A DNA stretch of 64,000 nucleotides, taken from Caballeronia hypogeia. GTDB taxonomy: Bacteria; Pseudomonadota; Gammaproteobacteria; Burkholderiales; Burkholderiaceae. The notes below the pieces were generated by a model. It had not been told where the DNA came from and did not search any database. It saw nothing but the letters and a program-made list of their open reading frames with translations. Below are positions 56,899 to 64,000 of the stretch, piece after piece. The translations under genes were made by a program, and so were the position numbers. The DNA lies in contig NZ_FCOA02000016.1 of the NCBI RefSeq assembly GCF_001544875.2, forward strand, positions 62,001 to 126,000, given 5' to 3'. Position 1 is the stretch's first letter. Every line of letters starts with the position of its first letter.

Positions 56899-58197
56899 TC
56901 AGGCAATTGCCGTTTGCGATTGAACGTCGCGCGCGCCGATGCGCGCCGCGACCTGCGCGCGGCCGCCGGACTGCATCCACGAGTCGGCGCGGCGCGCGTA
57001 CTGGATCACTTCGCTGATGTCGGAATCGAAGCCGAACAGGCGATAGGGCAGGCCGAGCGCATCGCAGGTGTCGCGTAGTGCGGACATGCCCCGCACGAGA
57101 TTCGGGCCGCCGCGCCCGAGGACGACATAGAGCGGCGTCGGACCGTGCTCGCTGAAGTGCTCGCGCAGCGCATCGGCCATCGCGCGCAGGGTTTCGTAGA
57201 TGTCGGTGTTGTTGGACTTGCCGCCGATGATGAACAGGACATTGGACTGCTTCAGCCAGTGCCGGAAGCAGATGCGCGCGACTTCCTTCATCTTCTCGTA
57301 GGGAGGATTGCCGCCGAAGTCCGACGAGATGATGGCCGCGTCGCCCAGCATTTCCGTGACGAGGGAATTCGCGCCGCCGCCGAAGGTGGGCGCGAGGATG
57401 GTGCCGCGCTCGTTGATCACGTACACGTCGCTTTGTCCCTGATGCGTGCGCAATTGATTGATCTCCTGCTCGAAATCCGAGTAATCGGCGGCGAACAGAT
57501 GCGCAGGCAAGCCGAGCCGCGAGAAACGCGGATCGTCGCGATCGAATCCGCACTTGAAGTCGCACGCCACGGGCGTGAGGCGTCCCTTCTTGTCCTCGCG
57601 CATGCGGATTGGATTGAGTTCGAGCGTCGTCATGCCGAAGTCGTGGAAGAGCTCCCAGAGCTTCGGCAACTGCTGCACGAGCGGCGAGATGATTTCACGC
57701 GGGGCGCCGATTTCGCTCAGCGCATTCGCGACGACGAATGCCTTCAATCCGGTCAGCGCATCGAATGGCACCATCGCGACGTGCTTCGGATCGACTTCCT
57801 CGATATCCATGCCGCCCATATGCGAAAGCGTCATCGTCGGCGCGCGAAAACGCGTGGAATCGGTGATCGAGAAATAGACTTCGTGCGTTGCCGGCACGCC
57901 TGCTTCGAACGTCACGCCGTTTGCTTTCGCCTTCAGGTGGCCCACTGCGTGTTCGGCGAAATACAGTCGCTCTTTTTCCGAGAGTGCTGTCTTGAGATCG
58001 GTCGCGCGGCCGAGCAGGCCGGCTTTGCCCTTTTTGCCCACGCCGCCCTTGAATACCGGCTTGATGAATATCTGGCCGTGTCGGTCGATAAGCGATTTGA
58101 TCTCTTCTTCGCTCGCGCCGGGGCCCAGCACTTCGCTGGACGGAAAGCCGACAAATTGCAACAGGCGGGAGCCGTGCAACATTCCGGTGATCTGCAT
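56899..58197 (-). CDS. ATP-citrate-lyase-like small subunit (ATP-grasp, succinyl-CoA synthetase beta-type)
   Basis: 432 residues: an N-terminal ATP-grasp domain (PVFKGGVGKKGKAGLLG; metal-binding LELNPIRMR) and a C-terminal CoA-ligase-type flavodoxin domain (NERGTILAPTFGGGANSLVTEMLGD). It matches the N-terminal half of ATP-citrate lyase and would phosphorylate the partner His and form the acyl-CoA. First gene of the operon; the next start is 11 bases after its stop. CAGGAGACAC is the ribosome site, the same leader sequence as in front of the MFS gene. Confidence 0.85.
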   Translation of the reverse strand: MQITGMLHGSRLLQFVGFPSSEVLGPGASEEEIKSLIDRHGQIFIKPVFKGGVGKKGKAGLLGRATDLKTALSEKERLYFAEHAVGHLKAKANGVTFEAGVPATHEVYFSITDSTRFRAPTMTLSHMGGMDIEEVDPKHVAMVPFDALTGLKAFVVANALSEIGAPREIISPLVQQLPKLWELFHDFGMTTLELNPIRMREDKKGRLTPVACDFKCGFDRDDPRFSRLGLPAHLFAADYSDFEQEINQLRTHQGQSDVYVINERGTILAPTFGGGANSLVTEMLGDAAIISSDFGGNPPYEKMKEVARICFRHWLKQSNVLFIIGGKSNNTDIYETLRAMADALREHFSEHGPTPLYVVLGRGGPNLVRGMSALRDTCDALGLPYRLFGFDSDISEVIQYARRADSWMQSGGRAQVAARIGARDVQSQTAIA

Positions 58198-58666
58198 GTG
58201 AGTGTCTCCTGAATTTCAAGGCAATGACGAATGAAGCAAGTACTGGGTATTCGTTTGGCTCGCTTTGGCGGACGCGAGAAGCGCCGCTGCCGTGGACACG
58301 CCCGAAGGCGGTGGCAGGATTCACATGGCGAGAAGGGTCAGGCGAGACGCGTCGGCGACGGCAGGCGGCGCCCGTGATCGGGCTGGCACTGGAATGCAGC
58401 GAAACGCTGCTCTGCGTCTCGCGCCTGTCTCCGTATTCTGTCGATGCGTTTCATGAACGTCTTGAGGATCGATGTTTGCTCAAGTCGACTGAAACGAGAA
58501 GTGCAATTTTTCGAAGCATTGATGTTGATTGGTTATCAATGCATTAGGCACGTGGCGCGATCAAGGGCGGCCTCCGAACGACAGCTGGCTGATGTTCAAG
58601 AAGTGCGACGACTCGACCGGAAAGCGATGGCTGCAATCCGCGAGGGCATCACAGGAGGCTTGCAGT
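58198..58666. other. Long leader/promoter region of the ACL-like operon
   Basis: 470 bases between the ACL operon and the cupin gene on the same strand. It contains regulatory box 2 (58489-58542), placed 292-345 bases upstream of the operon start. Several short frames on both strands, none convincing. Confidence 0.55.
58489..58542 (-). promoter_or_regulatory. Regulatory box 2: GCATTGAT-N11-ATCAATGC plus conserved flank
   Basis: Perfect 8-bp arms (58516-58523 and 58535-58542), 11-base spacer, same orientation and same adjacent 27-base flank as box 1. The two outer bases of each arm differ from box 1 but stay paired, which is the pattern of a selected palindrome. Confidence 0.75.
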
Positions 58667-59362
58667 TCAACCCGCCTCGGCCTGCTCGCAGATATGCCCT
58701 GGCGTCCAGTCTTCGGCAGGCAATCCGTGCGGCATTGTGGCGTCCATCAGGATCAGCACGAGCCAGTGGCCCTGTTCCTTGCCGATGCCCGTGAGAAGCA
58801 TCGGTTCTCCTGGAGGGACGATTACAGGAGGGGCGCCCGGTCGCCCGATTTGTTTGCCCTGCGGCGTCTCAAGACATTGAGCCCCTGAGAGAACGAACCA
58901 GGCTTCGGTGCCCGGATGCCGATGAACCGTCGACTGCATACCCGGTTTGAAATTGCCCTCCATATACGTTGCCATGAAGCTTTTCGCCACGGGAAGCGTC
59001 AACGGGCCCACGCTGGCGATATGTTTTCCGGAAGACGATCGCCAGGCCTTCCCCGCAATTGTGAAAAGCCAAACCTGCCCGAGGATTTCGACGACCGTTC
59101 CGTTCGTCTGCAGCGCCGCTTCGGCTTTCGTGCGATTCGGAAAGCGGTCGATATGCCAGAACAATGGTTCCCGTGGCAGGCCTTGAAGGTGTTGTTCGGC
59201 GTGGACGAAGCAGCCATATTCGGTGCTTCTTTCGGAAACGGGTATGCATGCGCCGCCCGTCTGGGCAAACGAAACAGATGGCATCCCGAGAAACATGAAT
59301 CCGGTGACAGCGGTTGCGGCCGCGAAACCGGACGCGCTTGCACTCGACCAGGATAGCTTCAT
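58667..59362 (-). CDS. Exported cupin-domain protein
   Basis: 231 residues from MKLSWSSAS (59362), preceded by GGAG. Signal peptide with an SFAQ-type cleavage site. The C-terminal half is a cupin (TVHRHPGTEAWFVLSGAQCLETPQGK, HxH/E ligands). A Cys-containing N-terminal part (GGACIPVSERSTEYGCFV) may form a disulfide. Periplasmic. Function unknown. It lies upstream of the ACL-like operon on the same strand, but 470 bases away, so probably separate. Confidence 0.75.
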   Translation of the reverse strand: MKLSWSSASASGFAAATAVTGFMFLGMPSVSFAQTGGACIPVSERSTEYGCFVHAEQHLQGLPREPLFWHIDRFPNRTKAEAALQTNGTVVEILGQVWLFTIAGKAWRSSSGKHIASVGPLTLPVAKSFMATYMEGNFKPGMQSTVHRHPGTEAWFVLSGAQCLETPQGKQIGRPGAPPVIVPPGEPMLLTGIGKEQGHWLVLILMDATMPHGLPAEDWTPGHICEQAEAG

Positions 59363-59414
59363 GGCAGTCTCCATTGTTTTTTCGTGATGTTGTTTCCAAT
59401 GATAGACGTCTTGC

Positions 59415-59891
59415 TTATTGCCCTCGAAGCTCTCGATACTCATGCCATGTCAGCGCGATGATGACGAGATCCAGTCCGGTTATGAAAATCAGCCATGGCG
59501 AATGAGTCATGGTGTATCGATAAGACTGGTAGGCGACGAATAAGGTGAAGATTGCGATTGCTACGGGAAAGTACCAAACCTTCTTACGTAGCAAACCAAC
59601 GATCAGCCACAATTTGAGGGTTCCGTGACCTAGCAGATAAATGGCCGCGAATTTCTGTGTGCCGATGGAAAGGTGCTGCACGGTATGAAAGAGAAAGCCT
59701 GCGAGGAGACCATGCTGGCCTTCGCCGAAATCATCGTCGGTAACCCAGACGACGAACGCGAGCAGACCGTCGCGCGACACGACCAACGTCGCGACGCCGG
59801 CGATCACTTCTGGAATGGCAAGAAGCGCCTTGCACCAGAGGCCAAAGATGAAAACGAGGTGCAGTCGCTTCTGCGCGAGGAATGCTGTCAT
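59415..59891 (-). CDS. DUF2127 family membrane protein
   Basis: 158 residues with about four hydrophobic segments. It starts LAQKRLHLVFIFGLWCKALLAIPEVIAG and includes the family-like GHGTLKLWLIVGLLRKKVWYFPVAIAIFTLF. Inner-membrane protein of unknown function. The divergent partner is the debranching-enzyme gene. Confidence 0.75.
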   Translation of the reverse strand: MTAFLAQKRLHLVFIFGLWCKALLAIPEVIAGVATLVVSRDGLLAFVVWVTDDDFGEGQHGLLAGFLFHTVQHLSIGTQKFAAIYLLGHGTLKLWLIVGLLRKKVWYFPVAIAIFTLFVAYQSYRYTMTHSPWLIFITGLDLVIIALTWHEYRELRGQ

Positions 59892-60079
59892 CGGAACGAG
59901 CGCTGATTGCGAGGCCGCTGCCTCCTGCGCGGTCGTCGGAACGAAAAATGCTAGGAGGTAGGTTGGCTGCGCATCGGACTCCTGGCGCCAGTTGGGATCC
60001 GCCGCGCCGCTATCGATGCTTGTTCAAGCATTCCTCATGCCGGCGCCACATCGCGCGGCCGTTTCGAAGAGGCACGGAC

Positions 60080-62248
60080 ATGTCGCTCGAGGTGAAGATC
60101 GGTCCGCCGCAGCTTGCCATCCACCAGGGGCACACGGTTTTCCTGACGGAACTCGATGGGCAGATCACCAGCGGGTCGCAGAAGGGCCTTTACTTCCACG
60201 ACACGCGCCTGATCAGCAACTGGACGATCTTCGCCAACGGCGAGCCGTGGGAATTGCTGAGTTCCGGCGCGCTACGCTCCTTCGCGACGAAAATCTTTCT
60301 CGCGAATCGCGCGCTCGACAGCGAGGACGGGCCGATCGATGCACATACGATCAGCCTGACGCTGACGCGTAACGTAGGCGGCGGCATCCACGAGGACGTG
60401 GACATCGTCAATCACGGCCTGTGCGCCGTGTCGTTCAACCTCGAAATCGCGGTGCGCAGCGACTTCGCCGACATATTCGAAGTCAAGGCCGGGAACGTCG
60501 TTCGTCGCGGCCGTGTGGTCACGACATGGAACGAGCGCCAGCAACGGCTCGTCACTACGTACCGGAATCAGCACTTTCGCCGCGGCATCCGTATGTGCGT
60601 CCACAACAGCGACGCCCGCGCCAGTTACGCGAACGGCCGCATCACGTTTGCGGTCAGCCTGCAGCCTGGGGGCCGTTGGCATGGCTGCCTGAAATACGAT
60701 CTCGACGACAACGGCAGGATTGCGCATGCGCCGCAGACATGCGGCGCGGGAAACGATGCCTCACCGGAAGGAAAGCGTCTCGCCCAATGGCAGCGTGCGA
60801 TCCCATCGCTCGAGTGCAGTAACGAAACGTTCAGGCGTCTTTTCCGGCAGGCGACCGACGACGTCGCTGCATTGCGGGTGCCGGAACACGAAGACGGCCG
60901 TCGCCAACTGGTGCCGGCAGCCGGACTGCCGTGGTTCGTCGCGTTGTTCGGGCGTGACAGCCTGATCACATCGTTGCAGACATCGCTTGTTTATTCGGGA
61001 TTCGCGCGCGGGTCGCTGGCGACGCTCGGCGCGCGACAGGCCGTCGAACGCGACGACTTCCGCGACGCCGAGCCGGGCAAGATCATGCACGAGTTGCGCC
61101 GGGGCGAGCTCGCGCAACTCGGGCTCATTCCTCACACGCCGTACTATGGAACCGCGGACGCAACGCTCTTGTATCTGATCGTGCTGCATGCGGCCTGGTG
61201 CTGCACCGGAGACCGCGAGCTGATCATGCGTCATTTGCCCAACGCGGAGCGGTGTCTGAAGTGGATCGACCGTTACGGCGATCGTGATGGCGACGGCTTC
61301 CAGGAATACGAAACGCGGTCGTCGGACGGTCTGCGAAACCAAGGCTGGAAAGATGCCGGCGATGCGCTCGTCTACCCGGACGGCGCGCTCGTCGAGGGGC
61401 CGACGGCGCTTTGCGAGCTGCAAGGCTATGTTTATGACGCATGGCTTCGCATGGCGGCAATCTATGACATGCTCGACCAGAAGCGCCGCGCATCCCGCCT
61501 TCGTGCGAAGGCAGTTGAGCTGTTCGAGCGATTCAATGACGTGTTTTGGGATGAGCACGCCGGTTTCTATGCGTTCTGTCTCGACGGCGGTAAGCAGCGT
61601 GTGATGAGCATCGCGTCGAACGCGGGCCACTGCCTTTGGTCGGGAATCGTTCCCCCGGAGCGTGCCAGCCGCGTGGTGCACAGGCTGATGGAACCCGACA
61701 TGCGCAGCGGTTGGGGAATTCGCACGCTGTCCTCGAAGCATCCCGCCTTCAATCCGCATTCCTATCAGAATGGCGCCGTCTGGCCGCATGACAACGGACT
61801 CATCGTGGAAGGATTCAAGCGTTACGGTTTTGCCGATGAAGCGGGCTGCATCGCGAAAGAGATATGCGATGCAGGCGCCTTCTTCGCGCTGAATCAGTTG
61901 CCTGAACTCTACGCGGGGCTGCAGCGCACGGACGCTAGCTTTCCCGTGCAGCACATCGGTGCGAATGTGCCGCAAGCATGGGCGGCGGGATCGATTTTTT
62001 CGTTCTTATACGCAATCCTCGGCCTTCAACCCGACGCGCCGGCGAAGCGGTTATACGTAGACCCTGTCCTGCCGCCGTGGATCGACACGCTGACCTTGCG
62101 AAACCTAAGGCTTGGCGAACAGCGTTTCGACATTCGCTTCACGCGAGCGAACGGAAACACCGAATTCGAAGTGCTGAAAGGTGCGCGAAGCAGCGTGATC
62201 CGCCGTCCCATGCCGAAATGGCGCAAAGCGCTCGCGAAGGGCGTTTGA
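60080..62248 (+). CDS. Glycogen-debranching / amylo-alpha-1,6-glucosidase-type protein
   Basis: 722 residues from the ATG at 60080, with AGAGG upstream. The N-terminal beta domain (GDE_N-like: FLTELDGQITSGSQKGLYFHDTRLISNW) is followed by an (alpha/alpha)6 barrel (LVPAAGLPWFVALFGRDSLITSLQT; ERCLKWIDRYGDRDGDGFQEYETRSSDGLRNQGWKDA; SSKHPAFNPHSYQNGAVWPHDNGLI). The acidic residues of the barrel fit a glycosidase such as an amylo-1,6-glucosidase or trehalase-like enzyme. It ends convergently with an MFS gene. Confidence 0.85.
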   Translation: MSLEVKIGPPQLAIHQGHTVFLTELDGQITSGSQKGLYFHDTRLISNWTIFANGEPWELLSSGALRSFATKIFLANRALDSEDGPIDAHTISLTLTRNVGGGIHEDVDIVNHGLCAVSFNLEIAVRSDFADIFEVKAGNVVRRGRVVTTWNERQQRLVTTYRNQHFRRGIRMCVHNSDARASYANGRITFAVSLQPGGRWHGCLKYDLDDNGRIAHAPQTCGAGNDASPEGKRLAQWQRAIPSLECSNETFRRLFRQATDDVAALRVPEHEDGRRQLVPAAGLPWFVALFGRDSLITSLQTSLVYSGFARGSLATLGARQAVERDDFRDAEPGKIMHELRRGELAQLGLIPHTPYYGTADATLLYLIVLHAAWCCTGDRELIMRHLPNAERCLKWIDRYGDRDGDGFQEYETRSSDGLRNQGWKDAGDALVYPDGALVEGPTALCELQGYVYDAWLRMAAIYDMLDQKRRASRLRAKAVELFERFNDVFWDEHAGFYAFCLDGGKQRVMSIASNAGHCLWSGIVPPERASRVVHRLMEPDMRSGWGIRTLSSKHPAFNPHSYQNGAVWPHDNGLIVEGFKRYGFADEAGCIAKEICDAGAFFALNQLPELYAGLQRTDASFPVQHIGANVPQAWAAGSIFSFLYAILGLQPDAPAKRLYVDPVLPPWIDTLTLRNLRLGEQRFDIRFTRANGNTEFEVLKGARSSVIRRPMPKWRKALAKGV

Positions 62249-62266
62249 GTTTCGCCGGCTTCCAGA

Positions 62267-63559
62267 TCAGGGAAACAGCGCCGATGCGTCGATATCCGGC
62301 ATCTTCTCCAGCTCGCCGGAGCGCGTCTCGCAGGCTTGTCGTATCCGTGATCCTTGCGCGATCCACACGATCAGCGAGATGGCCGCGAGGCTTCCCAGCG
62401 CGATGAACGCCACCGTAAAGCCGAACTCGCGTGCAAGCCATCCGCCCAGCAGCGGACTCAGCGCGCCTCCCGCGGCTTCGATGGTTTGTACCGCACCCTG
62501 GCCGAGATTCACGCGCCCGCTGCCGTGCAACAGATGCACTACGAGTGCCGGCACGGCGACGCTTCGCAGACCGGAGCCGAGGCCGTCGAACAGTTGCACC
62601 GGCAAGATGCCCAGCGGCGTGGTGAGCCATGCGGCCGCGAGGCCGCGCAAGGGCAGCATGATGAGCGTCGCGAGGATGATCCACCAGTGACCCCAGCGGC
62701 GGATCGCGCGGCTCGAACAGGCCGCCGCGATCAGCATGACGATCTGCGAGACGACGATGTTCGCCGCCGTGATCGCGCTTGCGTCGTTACGGTGGGCCGC
62801 CGCGAGCGCAAGACTGTAGAGCGGCAGCATGGCGGAGTTGCCGAGGCTGAATACGGCGAGCACGAGCGCGAGCACGAGCAACGGCCGGCAGCGCAACAGC
62901 ACGCGCGTGCTGTCCGCGTGCACCAGCGACTGATCCGTGGCGTCGTCATGAGCGAGGCCGCGCGCGTAGTGACGATGCACGGCCTCAGCGGGAATCAGCA
63001 GTACCGATACGACGCACGCGACACCGAACGCCGCCGCGAGTCCGAATACATACCGGATGCCGAACGTCCATCCGAGTACGCCGGAGAGTGCGGCCACAGC
63101 GATGTTTCCGGCATGGTTGGCCGCCTGATTCCGACCGTATTGCCGGTCGAAGTTTTTCCGTCCGGCCATGCCGAGCGTCAGTCCGGTCAATGCGGGACCC
63201 ATGGCCGAGCCCGCGATCGCCGTCGCGATCTGCGAAAGCGTGATGGGCCAGAAATGCTGCGACAGACAGATCACGCACGCCGCGACGATCGTGAGCGCAT
63301 TGGCCCCGACGACCACGGCGCGCCTGTGGTAGATCGCATCGACGAGCGCGCCGGCGGGCGTCGTCACGAGCATGCCGATGACGCTGCCGATCGTGAGCAG
63401 CGTGCCGATCGACCCCGTTGTCCAGCCTTGCGCCTGCAGATACACGCCCAGAAAAGGGCCTGCGCCTGCTTGCACGTCGGCCGCGAAGAAACTGACTGCC
63501 AGTAATGGGAGTGTCGGCTTCACGCGCCCGACCCCTTCAATGATCGATGATCGGAACAT
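62267..63559 (-). CDS. MFS transporter
   Basis: 430-residue permease, about 12 hydrophobic segments (SFFAADVQAGAGPFLGVYLQAQG; AVFSLGNSAMLPLYSLALAAA). The start is MFRSS at 63559 (MLGDRMF at 63574 also possible). Substrate unknown. It is 56 bases downstream of a MipA/OmpV-type gene on the same strand and could form an operon with it. Confidence 0.83.
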   Translation of the reverse strand: MFRSSIIEGVGRVKPTLPLLAVSFFAADVQAGAGPFLGVYLQAQGWTTGSIGTLLTIGSVIGMLVTTPAGALVDAIYHRRAVVVGANALTIVAACVICLSQHFWPITLSQIATAIAGSAMGPALTGLTLGMAGRKNFDRQYGRNQAANHAGNIAVAALSGVLGWTFGIRYVFGLAAAFGVACVVSVLLIPAEAVHRHYARGLAHDDATDQSLVHADSTRVLLRCRPLLVLALVLAVFSLGNSAMLPLYSLALAAAHRNDASAITAANIVVSQIVMLIAAACSSRAIRRWGHWWIILATLIMLPLRGLAAAWLTTPLGILPVQLFDGLGSGLRSVAVPALVVHLLHGSGRVNLGQGAVQTIEAAGGALSPLLGGWLAREFGFTVAFIALGSLAAISLIVWIAQGSRIRQACETRSGELEKMPDIDASALFP

Positions 63560-63615
63560 TCGATCCCCCAGCAATTCGTACGCCGCATCGAGCCGTTACG
63601 CGCAGCATCGATACA

Positions 63616-64000
63616 TCAGAACTGGTAGTTGATCGACAGGTTGCAGCCGGCTCCGGTTTTGGTCTGTGTGATGGGACTATTGGCGGCGCTGCCGAGCAGT
63701 CGCTTGAGTGCGCCATCGGCGGTCATGAACCAATGTTTGTCGATGAACCATACGAGCGTGACGCCGACACCGGCCGATTTCAATCCGGCGTGCGCGTCGT
63801 ACTCGGGATAACCCGACGCGGCGGCTTGTGTCGCGTTCACTCCGAACCAGCTGTTCATGTAGGTCGAGTCGGCGAAGGTCACTGATGGACCGGCGAACCA
63901 GAAGAACGTTTTTGAGCTGCCAGGCATCGGCATGTAAGCGCCGAGATCAGCGATCCAGCCGTTGGAGCCGCCGAAGCTTCGGGTGATCGCGGCGCGCAAT
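63616..64000 (-). CDS. MipA/OmpV family outer-membrane protein, partial
   Basis: C-terminal about 128 codons of an outer-membrane beta barrel, cut by the window's right edge. Landmarks: ITADLGAYMPMP-like strands, FAGPSVTFADSTYMNSWFGVNATQAAASG, the hallmark MipA/OmpV block, then LVWFIDKHWFMTADGALKRLLGSAANSPI, ending in the aromatic C-terminus NYQF recognised by the BAM machinery. The signal peptide and first strands are outside. Confidence 0.8.
   Translation of the reverse strand, partial: LRAAITRSFGGSNGWIADLGAYMPMPGSSKTFFWFAGPSVTFADSTYMNSWFGVNATQAAASGYPEYDAHAGLKSAGVGVTLVWFIDKHWFMTADGALKRLLGSAANSPITQTKTGAGCNLSINYQF

Overview
The window looks like a chromosomal or chromid segment from a soil- or plant-associated Burkholderiaceae bacterium of the Paraburkholderia/Caballeronia type. 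The reasons are high G+C with strong G/C third-position bias in most genes, many small catabolic clusters each with its own GntR or LysR regulator and MFS permease, and several Burkholderia-like families (MocR regulator, RhlE helicase, YqjE/YqjK-like pair, CelD-type acetyltransferases, MipA/OmpV). Assignment is by family resemblance only. No rRNA, tRNA or CRISPR array was seen.

1-11.6 kb: a probable (hydroxy)amino-acid catabolic region. It holds an FAD amino-acid oxidase, two proline-racemase-superfamily enzymes with different active sites (Ser/Cys and Cys/Cys), a shikimate-dehydrogenase-like protein and an MFS permease. A minus-strand operon follows: glycerate 2-kinase, an enolase-like protein lacking key catalytic residues, and an ornithine-cyclodeaminase-like reductase. 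A divergent MocR-type regulator probably controls it.

11.9-17 kb: a GntR-controlled acid-sugar cluster (enolase-superfamily dehydratase, RraA-like aldolase, ACS-type MFS permease, 2-hydroxyacid dehydrogenase) with a palindromic operator. 17.2-19.2 kb: a type-2 ArgC with a divergent LysR. 19.4-25.1 kb: an exported argininosuccinate-lyase/fumarase-superfamily protein, a GntR with a 19-bp palindrome at its start, an SDR, a PEP-mutase/isocitrate-lyase family enzyme and an MFS permease. 25.1-29.7 kb: RhlE helicase, a tandem alpha/beta-hydrolase protein and a YqjE/YqjK-like pair cut off at its upstream edge.

29.7-45.2 kb: a decayed, lower-G+C accessory region with exopolysaccharide character. It has a 5'-truncated, double-frameshifted ABC solute-binding protein, IS3 and IS6 transposase remnants, a methyltransferase, a Wzc-like tyrosine kinase pseudogene, two secreted tandem paralogues, a Tat-exported tyrosinase and a lipoprotein. 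A segment carrying a CelD/FemAB-type acetyltransferase and a convergent MurJ/Wzx-like flippase is present twice, with both flippase copies independently broken.

45.3-64 kb: a LysR-cupin-aldo/keto reductase module, YbdK ligase, a LysR-DctA-like pair, and a convergent operon encoding an ATP-citrate-lyase-like two-subunit enzyme, a citrate/tricarballylate-type permease and a periplasmic binding protein. The operon has two near-identical regulatory boxes whose palindromic arms differ in a compensating way. The end holds a cupin, a DUF2127 protein, a glycogen-debranching-type glycosidase, an MFS permease and a MipA/OmpV fragment cut by the window edge.
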